Assembly: GCF_963583255.1 (NCBI RefSeq)
Contig: NC_084810.1
Location: 11,677,853-11,741,852 of the forward strand
Length of the DNA: 64,000 nucleotides
Direction: 5' to 3'
Source: Pyrus communis
Taxonomy: Eukaryota > Streptophyta > Magnoliopsida > Rosales > Rosaceae
A program made the translations under genes and the position numbers. Below are positions 39,667 to 52,082 of this stretch, in pieces (position 1 is the first letter of the stretch; each line of letters begins with the position of its first letter). Below the pieces are notes generated by a model. That model was not told the DNA's origin. It saw only the letters and a list, made by a program, of their open reading frames with translations, and ran no database searches.

Positions 39667-40699
39667 GGTGCCAAGGAATCATGCTTCTGGCCATGATGCC
39701 ACTCCTTAGCAAGTCTTGATTCTACCACTATTTGCGGACTTGGGTTTCGTACATGGAGGCCACATTCGAAATTTAAAGTAGGCTTCATGAAGCACTTTTG
39801 CTTCAGGCAAAGTGAGTGACTTCAAGCTAGTAGGGGCGTGCCTGATTGGATATCATCATTGGAACTATTATGGTTAAGTGGAGTTTCACATCTTGTACCA
39901 CCTAAAATAGTTTCTGCAAGAAACTCCAAATCAATGAAATCAAACTTGTTACGGTTTGACAATTTGCTAAATTAAGGAAACAATGCTGTGGTTGATGTTA
40001 TGGGAAATAAAACATCCATAAGCATCAAAGTTAGAACACTTGGGGTTCTAAGACATGGTTTGTTTTAGTAGATTAATCATGGATAACTTCAAGTTTGTAC
40101 ATGAGTAGTGAGTTTTTGGAAGCACCAAGTTTCTAACGCACTTTATTCGAAACTTTAGGTTCGAGTTAAAAGTGTGAACTTTAGGTTTATAACACCTGCA
40201 AACAAACGCGTATATACAAGACAAAATATATAAAACAATTGAAAAAAATATAATAAAATGGGTAGCTTCGGGACCTTTTGTATGAAAGTACAGGGAAAGG
40301 CCCTAAAACATGTGGAGCTTGAGCCCCAAAAGAAAATAAATTATTATTTAATTGGTTAGGCAACAAACCAGCTAGTGGAAAAAGTAAGTCACGACGCAAA
40401 ACTATAGGTTGAAGTAGGATGCAAGCCCATCTGATAGCTGCTGGGCAGCAAAGGAGTTGGTGGGTTGACAGAAGCCAAGCCCAAACTAATTTGGGCTAAT
40501 AAAGAAAAAGTGGGAACCAAATTCCTATTAATACGGTTTAAGATTTCATAAGGGCCAAAGTAAATAGGCCCAGAAGAAAAAAAAAATTTGGGTTTTCACT
40601 GCAGGAGTGGCTCGCGCCTCTGTACAGTACGCGATTAAGGTTCCCCCACCCTAACCCCCCCTCTTTTTTTTTTTTTTTTTTTTTGCTTATTTACATAAA
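39667..40699. other. Intergenic, nothing recognised
   Basis: Decayed noncoding DNA with a T run at about 40666-40684. No gene. Confidence 0.4.
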
Positions 40700-41131
40700 A
40701 GAGTAAATTGTAGCAATGGTCCCTCAACTTTAATTAAATTGGAGCAATGGTCATTCAACTAAAAATCCATTACTATTGGTCCCTCAACTCATCAAAATGT
40801 GTAGCTATGGTTCTTTTTGTCAACTTCGTCAGAATTTTGTCAAAATGAGTTATGTTGGAAGGACCATTGCTGCAATTGGAGTCCCTTAACTCATCAAAAC
40901 GTGTAGCTATGGTCATTTTTGTCAACTTCGTTAGAATTTTATCAAAATAAGTTATGTTGGAAGGGTCATTACTACAATTGAGTTAAAGTTGAGGGATCAT
41001 TGCTCCAAATGAGTTAGAGTTGAGGGACCAATGGTAATGGGTTTTTAGTTGAGGGACCATAGTTCCACATTTTGATGAGTTGACGGACCAATGGTAGTTC
41101 AAGTTAAGGGACCATTTTTACAATTTACTCT
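40700..41131. mobile_element. MITE with AGAGTAAATTGTA ends and internal repeat
   Basis: 432 bp flanked by ACATAAA (40693-40699, 41132-41138). The terminal inverted repeat AGAGTAAATTGTA extends into AATGGTCCCTCAACTT. Inside, a ~95-bp block (ACTCATCAAAATGTGTAGC... GTTATGTTGGAAGG) is repeated in tandem. Noncoding. The 7-8 bp duplication suggests a hAT-type origin. Confidence 0.88.
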
Positions 41132-41700
41132 ACATAAAATCAGTTCATCACAATTATAAGAGTAGTAATATAATATAATTGCGAACAATGATTGAGTAGA
41201 ACATATAATTTGGTAATGAAAAATTAGGGTTCATGCTCAATGGTAAATGTTTCATACAATTGGGCTGAAAAAATCGAAATTTAGACCTTGTTTTAGAAGA
41301 ACCTGAATTGCAATGGTAAATATTATGAACATGTTTGTAGTATAATATCCTTTAGTTTCTTAGCGCAGCGTCTAGAACATACTGATAATGTGTCGTGACC
41401 TATTTTACTAAAGGGAGAGAGAGTGCGACAAAGAGAGATGAAGGGCTTAAGGAATTATGTGTGTCATATTCCTCATGCATGCCTTAGTGTTTTTATTTAT
41501 TTATAGTAAACAAGATAATTCCTTGCCGCGCAAGTTTTATAATCATAAAGAGATAAGATCTACTAGTATCATAAATACAACCAACTAACGATTTACACAA
41601 TCACACATGTGCTATAATTAATATCACAACAAATGCATAATTTAATTGAAAAACAACTTGTTTGGACAAGAGACCTTAAAAGAGTTCTAAGGATTCTAGA
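41132..41700. other. Intergenic, nothing recognised
   Basis: AT-rich, no gene or element boundary. Confidence 0.4.
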
Positions 41701-41709
41701 ATTAATTGT

Positions 41710-41880
41710 TACTACGATTTGGGAATATTCATTTTTTCTTATAAATGAGAGATTTTAGATACGAATTTCGTAGATGGTAAACTTGATACTAAATTAGGTT
41801 GTCCATTGTGTGGTTTATCCGAATTCCCCCCTCCTCTTGGTGTAAAATATATTATTGCACTCAAAACAAAAAAAAAATGC
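41710..41880 (+). mobile_element. Degenerate SINE (57170 family)
   Basis: TATAAATGAGAGATTTTAGATACGAATTTCG (seen in parts) is a decayed B-box region. TTGTCCATTGTGTGGTTTATCC and GGTGTAAAATATATTATTGCAC match the SINE at 57170-57335. Ends in an A run. The head is too degraded to define the start. Confidence 0.65.
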
Positions 41881-42149
41881 TATATAAAAATTACTGAAGA
41901 ATTACTCAAAACACTAGTAAAGTTGAGCATTTTGTTACACCTTTTACATGAAGACGTTCGGAGGAAGCATGGCGTAGAAACCAAGTCGGCTCTATTTCGC
42001 AACTCACAATTACACTCTCCACTACTACCAACGCTGCTGCTCGAACGACCACTCCATCACCACCACCACCACTGCCAAAGTTGTTGCTCGAACGACCCAC
42101 TCCACCGTGGTACCACCAACAACTTTCAAGCTCATTTTTAACCTCCTAG

Positions 42150-43179
42150 ACAGTGGCAGTGACAGTGACAGTCAAGGCCTGCTTGGCAAAGAGAAGTACG
42201 AATAAGCCTTCTACACAGCGGCGTACTTGCTCCACCAAAACCACTCGAAGACCCACGCTTCCGACCTCCTCCCTGTTGCTGACTTTTCGGCAATTTCAGA
42301 CGATGTTCTCAAGATCCTCAGCCGCGTTTGCCTTCCAGAACTCGAAAAAGGCAGCTGCCAATACAACCACAAGGCGGTGGAGAATTCTCACTCGTTCCAC
42401 TAGCGGATTTATGATATTTTTGAGCACTGCTTCAATCGCTTAAACGATGATGATCACAACATGATGAAGTACAAGAACCACTTTCAATTTGGGTAACCAA
42501 TGCTGCCGATTATTTCCCTTCCATGCGGCTGATGGAGGAGATTGTGGACCCCTTAAAATGTGTTCATAGAACTGACATTGATGCAGATTGCATTCTCTCA
42601 TTTGAGCGAGAGCCCTGCTCCAGCTTGCCTCAGAAGTGTTTTAAGGGGCCTCAGGCGGCAGCTCCAACTCCAAGATGATATCCGCCCGTGCCCTGCTTCC
42701 TCATGAGATCATGCACTATGTGAGAGATTACAACCTGCGTGAAGTGGCTGAGCTTCAGTGGAAGGCAATGGTCGAGCAATATTGACTGACCAAGCCAAGG
42801 ATGTGGCTCTGGCTTTGAGAGTGTTGGTGTCCAAACTGGATGAGGAGCCCTGGAAAGTGAAGGCCTTCACTTTCAGTTGATGCCCTCAAATATTTACCAT
42901 ACAAGAGCACGATCTTAGATGAGGCTTCGAGGATTAGATGGGAGAGTGATTAAGAGGCAATCAAGAGCAGGTTTAAGGAGAAAGGGTATGGGGATGTGGT
43001 GCCACAGTTGGTGTTTTCAAACCGGTTCCATAGTTGATGCTGGTGATTTCTACACAAATAGGTTGACCATTTTGAGTGGCTTCAATGGTGCTCTGATCAA
43101 GTCCATAGTTGGCGCTGAACATGTCCTCGAAGCAGCCATCTCTGCCAAAAAGTATAAAGATCTTCTTGTTGACTCATGA
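42150..43179 (+). pseudogene. DUF2828 (TROVE/vWA-like) protein pseudogene
   Basis: Pieces of a plant DUF2828-family protein appear in order. First KEKYE-stop-AFYTAAYLLHQNHSKTHA (about 42190-42250), which corresponds to the family's FYTAALWLHxNHPKT region. Then ALLPHEIMHYVRDYNLREVAELQWKAM (about 42690-42775), then DVALALRVLVSKLDEEPWKVKAFTFS in the vWA-like part, and finally RFKEKGYGDVVPQLVF, ILSGFNGALIKS and HVLEAAISAKKYKDLLV (to 43179). At least two in-frame stops (TAA near 42205, TAG near 42402), several frameshifts and missing middle sequence show it is dead. The family's role is not known. Recognition is from memory of the conserved GALLPHEI and SGF motifs. Confidence 0.75.
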
Positions 43180-44201
43180 ATTTTATGATTTGCTTAGGAA
43201 CTTTGATTAGTTTCTGATGATGGATTGTTAGAATAAATACCTTTACTGGAGACTTGGTGAAATCCAATTTACTGATGGTTATATCCTTCCATTTCAACTC
43301 ACTGCTGGGAAGCTGAATTATGTTCTCTAACTGCTGGCGGGCAGACAATATATCGCAGCTTCTCTCTGATAAAAGACATTGTCAAGCAAAAGTTAACAAT
43401 AAATAGGCTCCGATGGATGGATTTACAATCGAAATGAAACTTTTATTGATGGAAAGCCTCTTCTCCTGGTGGTGTATGTTTTTGTTTTCCAGCAAGCGGG
43501 ACATTCTCTTAGAAAAGATTGTTCAAGTTTGATCCCGTGATTTGCAGATTGCCAACAAAGCTGGCAGATGGTTAATTTGATGGAAAATGGTGATTTACAA
43601 CAGCAAAACAAAAATTTGTTAAAATGAACTTGTTATTTTGAAATGTACTGAAAGAGAAGAACGAGGATGATTATTCGTAAGGGAAATAACAGGTTTGAGT
43701 AATGCAAAATCAACCCTACACCATAGGAAGCCACTATGGAGGCTTAAATTAACACTTCAAATAACTGATCAAACAAAACACAACAAATTCAGAGGCTCTG
43801 TGGCCTTCTTTGAAGCGAACAAATTTTCATCCTAAAAGTAAATGAAAAACTGCAACGGGCCTCCTAGAAAAATCTGTTGCATTCTTTTTTGTAATCCAGG
43901 AGAACAAAATGTACAAGTTTGGGCTTATGATTCTCACCTTTTGCACAACGAATACATCACTCCCAATCAACTGCCCTGACATCCATTTGTGCCAATTCTG
44001 ATCTTGCTATGACTCGGGGCTACTGACTTGTTGATGACTCGTACATCTGCTTACTTATTATCCTTGAGTTACTGCTGCTGCGGCTACTGCATTTTTGCTA
44101 CAAGTTATTATTTTCCCTCATGTGGTGGCTTAGGACATGACAAAATATAATTTTATACGAGTTTATAGTTATACGACATCCAATATCTACTGACACCATA
44201 A
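43180..44201. other. Intergenic, nothing recognised
   Basis: No frame or repeat stands out. It may contain degraded flank of the DUF2828 pseudogene. Confidence 0.4.
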
Positions 44202-46182
44202 GACCATCTCCAATGGTTGGGCTAAATGCCAAATTTTTTAGCCCGGAAAATTTAGCTTTTAGCCCAGAAACAACTTTTCTGCTCCAACCGTTCTGGCCTA
44301 AAATATTAGCCCGGGATTATTAAAGAATGAACTTATGCTATTTTTTTTGTTAAATTAATTTTTTTTAAAAAAAATAAATATGTAGACTATCGTAAATTAA
44401 TTTTATGAACATTTTAATCTAAAAAAATTTAAATTCCGATAAATATTGAAAAATCACTAATTTTAACATCCACATTAATTTTATGACAAAGGTAACTTAA
44501 AAAGCACATGATTAATAAACTTAATTAATAAAGCACATAATTAATAAAGCACATAATTAATAAAGCACATAATTCATACACTACATAAACTTAACAATCA
44601 TATCCACTATCTTCACTTGGTGATGGACTTCGTTGAAATGTTGGGATATAGGGTTGAGAAGATTCATCATCTTGAAACATACTCCTTGAGGCAGACTTTC
44701 GCATAATTTCCTTTTGCTTACCACGTAAGAACTTCTTCCTCTCTGGAGTGTATTGGCTGAGGTCCTTCATCATGAATTCAATTTCAAACCTATTTTCCTC
44801 CCTATCCGAGATTTCCTTCATTTGCAAACGCATTCGAGCCGCTTCTTCTTGGCGAGCGCTATGAGTTTCGTTCAATTTTGCCATTCCGGTATCAAAGTGT
44901 CCACTCATCAGATCTTGGGACTTCCCTTTTCTCTTTGCTTCCTTTTGCTTATCTCTTCCTGGGGGCCTTGCAAAAGAAGGAGATGGGGTCATTTCATCGA
45001 CACCTTCAGCAACACCTTCATCTCCGGCATTTGTCTGTGCAGCTTCACGTTGAAATAATCTTCCCCATTGTTGGTCTGCATCGGTTCCCCACCTTGGACA
45101 ATCCTTGAGGATGTCCCAAGCATGATGCAACTTAAAAACTTGATTTTTTGGTGTTACTCTTGTCTTGTAAATTTCCATGGCTTTGTCACCCTATGCAAAA
45201 AATACATAAAAATAATTAGTTGCAACATAATATTATGTACATGACAAATAAAATATCAAGAACAAAACTCACAATTTCTATGGCGCTCCTCCCACTAGCC
45301 ATGCCAACCACGGCTCTCTCCAAGCTTCCCTTCCATAAAGTGCATGCTTTGTTGATAGTCTTCCACCGATCATAAACACCACCACTATCCCGCCTGCTAC
45401 CATTGCAGTTTTCTTGAAACTTTGCAATGATTTTATCCCACAAAACCTTCTTATTTTGATTAGTGCCAACTGCACCATCTTCGCTAACAGAAACCCATGC
45501 CAAGCATAGAGCAACATCTTCCTCACAAGTCCAATTACGACCTCTAATATGCTCTCTTGCCATGTTGAACAATTTGGAAATGGAAAGAAATGGTAGAAAG
45601 ATAAATTGGAAGAATTGGTTGAGAAATTTGAGTTTTGTGTGGATGTTTGAACAAATACATAGGTATTTATAGAGTTTTTGGGTGAATTTTGAGTTAAATA
45701 ATTTTTTTTAATTATTTTAACCGTTAGATTTAAATTTGGGCCGTTAGATCTTTTTTTTTACCGTTAGATTTGATTATATTTGATCTCAGCCGTTGGATTC
45801 AATGTATTTTAAAATAACATATTTTAAAAAATCAAATTTGAATTTGAACCGTTGGATCAACCAACGGTCCTTGAAACACATCCGTTGGATTGCAAAAATA
45901 GCCGTTGGACTTCAGCTGGGTGGCCGACAACCCGCTGACAGCGGGGCCCACCCTGTCGGGCTCGGTTTGCAAGCGCTCCGCGTGGGGCGCGTAAGCGAGT
46001 GAGCGGGCCGAGACTGGCCTTTGGGCCAGCGAGTCCAGTCGCGCTGGGGGGGGAAATCTGGGGGGAATTTGGCCCAATTTTAACATTTGGCATTTAGCCC
46101 AATGTTTTAGCATGGGTTGGAGATGGTTTGGGGGGAAAATTTGGGGGGAAATTTGGCATTTAGCCCATTGTTGGAGATGGTC
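44202..46182 (-). mobile_element. PIF/Harbinger element with ORF1 but no transposase
   Basis: 1,981 bp with terminal inverted repeats GACCATCTCCAA... GGGCTAAATGCCAAATTT and TAA duplications (44199-44201, 46183-46185), the Harbinger pattern. It carries one intact two-exon gene (ORF1, see 44591-45563) and no DDE transposase, so it depends on an autonomous relative. GC-rich subterminal repeats (GGCCTTTGGGCC and similar) lie near 45900-46070. Confidence 0.9.
44591..45563 (-). CDS. Harbinger ORF1: MYB/trihelix-like DNA-binding protein, 296 aa
   Basis: Exon 1 is 45563-45273 and exon 2 is 45190-44591; donor ATT|GTGAGT, acceptor GCATAG|GGT, phase 0. The ATG at 45563 is the first in frame; the open frame reaches back to a TTG at 45572. 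Residues 8-80 form a trihelix-like fold with spaced Trp (NWTCEEDVALCLAW, VLWDKI, YDRWKTINKACTLWKG). Exon 2 holds FKLHHAWDILKDCPRW, which is the NAM-associated C-terminal region used in PIF ORF1 proteins. It ends with a charged coiled-coil-like stretch (MAKLNETHSARQEEAARMRLQMKE). In PIF/Pong elements ORF1 helps the transposase bind the ends and enter the nucleus. It is intact although its transposase partner is absent. Confidence 0.88.
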
Positions 46183-46185
46183 TAA

Positions 46186-47060
46186 GCATGTCTAACCCAA
46201 AAAAGAAGGCCATGGGAAATGCATGAATTTTCCATAATTGTTTTTTATCTTTTGGAACAAAATGAAGTTTTACTCAATCAACTCCCCTGACCTACAAATC
46301 CCAGTCACAAAAAATTACATTCATACAATAAAACAAAATAAATGGCCTGGAAATTAGGTATCATTACTCTCAGAACTTGCTGGCTAGATTTCTATACATG
46401 AGTTTATCTCAATTATAAGCTAATAAATTTTTTTACCTTGACCAGTAATTTGTTTATTTAATTTTAATTCTTAGCCAGGGATATACTGAAGAAATATTTT
46501 AATTCAATATGATTTCAAATTTCCCATCTAAAATCAAATGAAATTAAGCTTTGGTAATTTAAAAGCACTAAATTACTTGATAATTAACCAAAGCAACCCA
46601 AATAAATCTACAATCGAAAGAGTAAGACACCAAGACAAATTTAAAAACTCAAACCCATTCAAACTCATTTATTTGCCTCCACTTCCTTAGCAAACGGAGA
46701 TGGAGTAATGGAGCACCAAACGACAACAATGGAGCTGAATTTAATGAAACAATAGATTGGGTTTTACCTTTAGTAGCACACTTATGGTGCACAAGATACT
46801 GATGAAGCCCCAAAGAACTGGAAGATATTTAACACACTTATGGTGCACACGATACTGATATTGCTTTAATATTTTCTCATGAACCAAGTGGTAACCTTCT
46901 AGCTATACCCTGCAAAACATATCTACGGATCAGAATGTATAGCTTCATATGCATATACATACATACATGCATGCATATGTGTGTGTGTGCTTATGTGTAT
47001 TGGCAGGCTCTAGTACAGACTCCAGATTGTTCATACACAAAATGTAAAGTTATTAGGAAA
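46186..47060. other. Intergenic, nothing recognised
   Basis: AT-rich flank between the Harbinger element and the PPR pseudogene. A (TG/CA)n patch is near 46975-46990. Confidence 0.4.
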
Positions 47061-47064
47061 TGTG

Positions 47065-48581
47065 TCAGATAAGATATGTATGAATCAGAAAAAGAAAGTA
47101 ATATATAGTTTTCCAATGAAGCATACTACAAAAAACTGCCTTAGCCTTCTCGTCGTCCTCTTCATCAAAAAGTCCACATACAAGCAACTTGCATGACTCC
47201 AATGCTGGTAAATAACCATGCTCAATCATAGTATGCACTAGCATTGCTGCCTCTCCGTATACTTGCATCTCACAGCAACAATTAACAAGAGAAATATAAA
47301 TACCTTCGTTAGGAGAAATACCCATATCTCTCAAGTTTCTCTCTTTGCAAAGTCTTATTATAAGCTCGCCATAAGTGTTCATATTGGGAGCACAACCATG
47401 TCCAACCATCTTCTCAAACAGCTCCAAAGCAATTCCAAAATCCTTGGTCTTCCATATATCAGTATTATTGCCAGAGACATTTAACATGATATCGAGACCC
47501 ACTGCTTTACTGTTTGTCATGACCAACTTTTCATTTGAGAGATGTTTGTTTAGAAAGGAATAGGTACGATGACAAGGCTCACAACCAGAACCAAACATGC
47601 GCTTAAGAACATCAAAAGCACAATCAATTAATCCCATACGGACATATGCATCAATTAAAATGTGTAAGTCAATGAATCTGCAGAAATTCCTTCTACATTC
47701 ATCTTAATCATCACCTTCTCCGCTTCCTTTATATTCCCAAGCGCGCAATATGCCTCAATAAATGTGTTGTAAGTAATTACAGTAGGTTGGTTACCGACAG
47801 AAACCATTTTACTGAGAAGCTCATGAGCACGATCAAATTCACCTTCTTTCAGAACACGATTAATTAAAATATTGTAATGAGGGACTGTAGGCTTCACACC
47901 TATACTTAACATTTTTTCCATGACTGAGGATGCTTCCATCATTTTTCTCTCTTTGAATAGCCCATGTATCAAGGCATTGATGGCATATGAGTTTGGCAAA
48001 CAATCCTCAGTGAGCATTTGATCAAATAAAGAAGGGGCGGCATCGATTTTCCAAATCTTGCGGTAACCATCAATTAAAGCAGTAAACATCTCTGTACTTG
48101 ACTTGATGCCATTCTTCTTGAGAGTATCAAACATGGTTTGAGCTTCCGGTAATCTGTTCCACTTACAGAGACTGTCGATGAAAGCACAGTAAGTAATCTG
48201 GTCAGGAGCCAAACCACTATGAGTCATCAAATTAAGCAACCTACAAGCACTATCGAAATGATCTGCTTTACACTGTCCATGGATTAACGAGTTATATGTT
48301 ACCAAGTTTGGTGAGAGCTTCAGTTCAAGCATTTTATTAAGCAGTGCCATTGCCCTGGTGCACATTATTCCTTTTACAGAGCCCGTCAATCAATGCACTG
48401 AGTGTGTAAACATCTGGACAACAAGCATTTGATTCCATCAAAGCCAAAATTTCACGTGCAGCCTCAACTGCTCCATCCTCGCGATACCCATTAATTAATG
48501 CATTCTATATGGCGACATTAAGACCCAATCCTTTCTCCAGCATCCGGTTTAGCACCTTTCTGGCATAATTAAGCTTATTTT
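47065..48581 (-). pseudogene. P-class PPR protein gene, 5'-truncated and frameshifted
   Basis: Tandem 35-residue PPR motifs fill the region, for example NLVTYNSLIHGQCKADHFDSA, DQITYCAFIDSLCKWNRLPEA, TVPHYNILINRVLKEGEFDRA and TVITYNTFIEAYCALGNIKEA. Decay: a TAG at 48507-48505 in the LNVAI-stop-NALINGYRED repeat, a frameshift near 48370 and another near 47660 (SLTYT|ILIDAYVRMG). It ends prematurely in the C-terminal repeats, and its 5' end is cut at 48581 where a LINE begins. Intact relatives (large P-class PPR proteins, like At5g65560 in my recollection) act on organelle RNA. Confidence 0.88.
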
Positions 48582-51500
48582 GGTGAAAGGATTCGTTTAA
48601 CAGAGAGAACTAGATACAGAGGGTACCAGATTTCTTTCGATTTGGGTTGCGCTGCTTGGCTCATTGATCAGTTAAAGGAGGCGGTAGTTACAAGCGGTCA
48701 GAATTTCTTCAGAAAATATAGAGGTCATAATTATCAGTTTTGGGTTGAAAGATTCCACAACAAAAACGGGGATTTCCTTGTTCTGTCCAAAACAGAAAAG
48801 GATGGTTTTGTCAGGAATATCTTTGTCCCTAAAAAAATGCTTTATAAATAAAAAAAATAAAAGAAAAAATAGTTTTAAAAATCTGAAAAGTTACCGTTGT
48901 GACACGTGGCACAACCTGAAGTGTTGGAATTCAAATTTTTTTTATATCCAACGGCAGAGATTAATTAATTGAATAAAAATTAAAAAAAAATTGTAAAAAA
49001 TTCAAAAAAATTAAAAACAAAATCTGAAAAATCTGAAAAAAATTGTAAAAAAAAATTGTTTTTACTTTTCTATAAATACCTTCTCATTATCATCTACCTT
49101 ACACAACAATTTCATATTTTCTCAACTACTTTCAATCACATTCCTTTCTTTGTCTCAAAGTTTGAATCCTTTTTTTTCAACAAATCTGATGGAAATCTAT
49201 CCTCAAAGATTGTGAACAGATTATGACACGTGGCATGCCGTCATTCGTTAAAAATCTGATGGAAATCTATCCTCAAAGATTTTGAACAGATTATGACACG
49301 TGGCGCGACGTGATTGGTTAATAATCTTATCAGAAATCCATCACCAATAATTGTATTATTTAATAATACTTCGGATAATGACACGTGATGCAACGAGAAC
49401 GATTAAAAATCTTATCCGATTTTACAATTAAAATTATTTTGTATTATTTTATAAATAAATAAAATACTAATATTTTATTGACTATTGCCAGGGCTATTGA
49501 AGTGTAACGGTGGAGATGCAAATTCTATTGCCAGGGCTACTTACTGTTCATTAAGGGCAATTACTGTTCATTAGGTGGATTGAATAGTGCATTGCCAGGG
49601 GGGAGGGCTCCAACGCTGGAATTGCTCTAAAGGAAGTAACTTTTTCGGCTGGAGAAGTTTGGAGGACCTACTGTCTGAAATCCTTCGAGGGGGAAAGAGA
49701 GCGGGGGCTTCTCAGACGAATGTGAAGAGGGATGGAATTGAGCCTTTGAGCAGCCACTCGGGGTTTGGCCCTTAGGTTTTGTATAGAGACGCAGTTCTTG
49801 GAGGCAAGACGTTGACAAATGAGGCACCCCTTCTAAACGTTGGAGAGGAACTATGGATCAAGAAAAACTGGAATATGAGAGATATTACCACGGAATCCTA
49901 TAGTCGGGGGAGTGTAATCGTTTGTGAGAGACTTGTGGTGCATCAGCCTTGGAGAGATGTGGAGGCCTCACTTCGAAATCTGCTGGGAAAGAAAATTTGG
50001 CTTTCACCTTTCCAATGCAACAAGGCCTTGTTTGTTTGTTAGAACGAAGAGGAAGTAACAAAAATTGCTCAACTTGGAGTTCTAGCCATGAATAAGTTAC
50101 CAGATGTGGTGTTGTCTGGATGGTGGGACAATATCAAATCAAACCACAGAAAGGTGGTTAGTTATGGTGGATGGGTTGCTCTGGAAGGTTTACCGCCGCA
50201 CCTTTGGACCAATGATTTTTTCCAAAAGATTGGCGATGCATGCGGTGGTTTGGTAGAAGTTAACTGTAGAACAACTAACTTTGGTTTTTTGCTTGAAGCA
50301 AAGTTAAAAATCAAACCCAACAACACTGGCTTTATTCCAGAGTTCGTAAATGTGGCAGATGGAGAATCAGTATTCAGGGTAAAAATCCGTCAACTTTCGC
50401 CAGCAAGGAGACCTAATGTTTCAGCAGCAGATTGTGGTGTAACCAAAATACCAAATGACTCTTTGAAGATTGAATTGAAGTTACAAAGGATCACCAGAAT
50501 TATCCCTCCGGCGAAGGCAGCTTTACAACAGACAACCCCTATATCGGGGACACGTGTCTGCTTTCAGATTGGAGAATTTGAATGCCCTGTCACTGTTGGA
50601 TTTGAAAGAAAACAAGGTGAGAGCATGCACATGACTGAGGGTGCACGGATTGAGGAGCCGGTAATTCCTGTCTCTACTTTTTCTGTAAGAAAGCAAGGTG
50701 AGCTACAACGAGCAGAAAAACTGACAGAAGCGGCGGGTTTCACAATAGGAGCAGAAAAGGCAGTTGCAAGGGATTATTTTAATAAATCAAAAGAGAAAGG
50801 AAGTCACAAAGAAGTTTTCTATTCAGATAAAGGCAAGGGCTTGGAGGTATGTGGGACAGATGGTGGCGGTGGTATTTCCACCAAATGAGCACAAAAATCA
50901 ACGAAGGGGTTTTATTTTAATAGGACAAAAAGGGAGGTTAATCTCAAAAGTGGTCTCTTTTGGATTAAAGAAAATGTATTGGAGGCATGTGGGCCTTCCA
51001 TTAATAAGGAGATTTCTTTATATGACTCTGCAAGGATGGTGGGTCTTGACCCACAAAATCTTTTTGCTAGGTCATGTCTAGGCCCAATTAATCTAAAATT
51101 CAATGGGCTGAGATTTCAACTACAACAAGGAAAAGTATTGGCAACCATGGATAATACGCAAACATCCCTGTTGGTGGAATCAAAGTACTCGAATTGGTTG
51201 ACAATAGGAAGTAGCACTTCAAAGTTTTCAACAGTGAACAAATCTCACCTTCTTTTGGCTAAGGAAGCTCATCACAATGGTGTTTCAAGAAGAACCCCAT
51301 TTTGTTTCAAATTGAATTTCCTTGGGAGATTTGGGGAATCTGATAAATGAGGAAAAAGACTGAAGCATTTTCTTCCAGATGAGTTCGGATCTTATCAGAC
51401 TCCTTTCGAGAGGCCTAAACTGAAGGAAATTCAATCTCCCAATCTCACTTTCTTAAATACTGTTTGTGAATAGATGGAAGAAAAAGAGAGTCATGTCGAC

Positions 51501-52082
51501 GAAGTTCCAATAAGGCCATCGGGCGGGTTGATTGAGGAGGAATCATCTGAACAAAGGATGAGGTTGACAGAGGATCTTGGTCTGGATTATTCTCAATTGT
51601 CAGAGTTTGTTGAAGACGAATACATGTCACAATCATCAGATTCAAATGAGGAGCTTGGTGATTCTTCACAAGACAAAAAAGAAACCTTCGATGTTTTTGA
51701 TCGCTTTAATGATGTGTTTCACAATCTCTTCATTGATACAACCATGGAAACAAGGAAGACGTTGGATGAGGTACCTTTTCAGTCGCATCATAAAGCAGAT
51801 TTAGACGTTGTGGAACAAGTTGAATACAAGGATACTGGAAAAAACAAGAAACTGTTAAAGTACAGCAGGAGGAAAAGGTTGGCTTGTGTATCAGTCAAAC
51901 GTGAAGCACAAAATCGAACTACCAAATTCATGTCAAATATGAAAGTTTCTTTGGTGCCACTGAAAAGGTCTTTATTTCATGAAAGGAATACTGGGAAAGT
52001 CAATGTTAGCAAGCTTGTGGGTGAAAACAAGGGAGCAAAGAAAATTCAAAGGGGCATTGTTAGATTTAATGAAGATAATTAG
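48582..52082 (+). pseudogene. LINE-2 ORF1 (nucleic-acid-binding protein), broken
   Basis: The N-terminus reads LGCAAWLIDQLKEAVVT and FVRNIFVP (48642-48830). After the inserted element it continues KGSNFFGWRSLEDLLSEIL (49631 on). Then come WIKKNWNMRDITTES, VALEGLPPHLWTNDFFQKIG and VEVNCRTTNFGFLLEAKLKI (50088-50888), the DUF4283-like core, followed by a long acidic, low-complexity tail ending RFNEDN-stop at 52082. Stops at 49773, 50040, 50888 and about 51348 break it. There is no CCHC knuckle, unlike LINE-1. Its stop overlaps the ORF2 start at 52069. Confidence 0.85.
48833..49627. mobile_element. Harbinger-like nonautonomous element inside LINE-2 ORF1
   Basis: 795 bp with TAA on both sides (48830-48832 and 49628-49630). 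Removing it with one TAA restores the frame FVP|KGSNFFGW of the LINE. The right end GCTCCAACGCTGGAATTGCTC resembles Harbinger ends; the left end is eroded to an A-rich stretch. Two direct 64-bp repeats (AAATCTGATGGAAATCTATC... GACACGTGGC, 49183 and 49250) lie inside, and the same GACACGTGGC block recurs at 56408. Confidence 0.85.

Noticed and set aside
44753..45108. Plus-strand frames opposite Harbinger ORF1
   Set aside because: Antisense shadows of the intact minus-strand gene.
45793..46113. GC-rich frames at the Harbinger right end
   Set aside because: Subterminal repeats of the element read in three frames; no domain.
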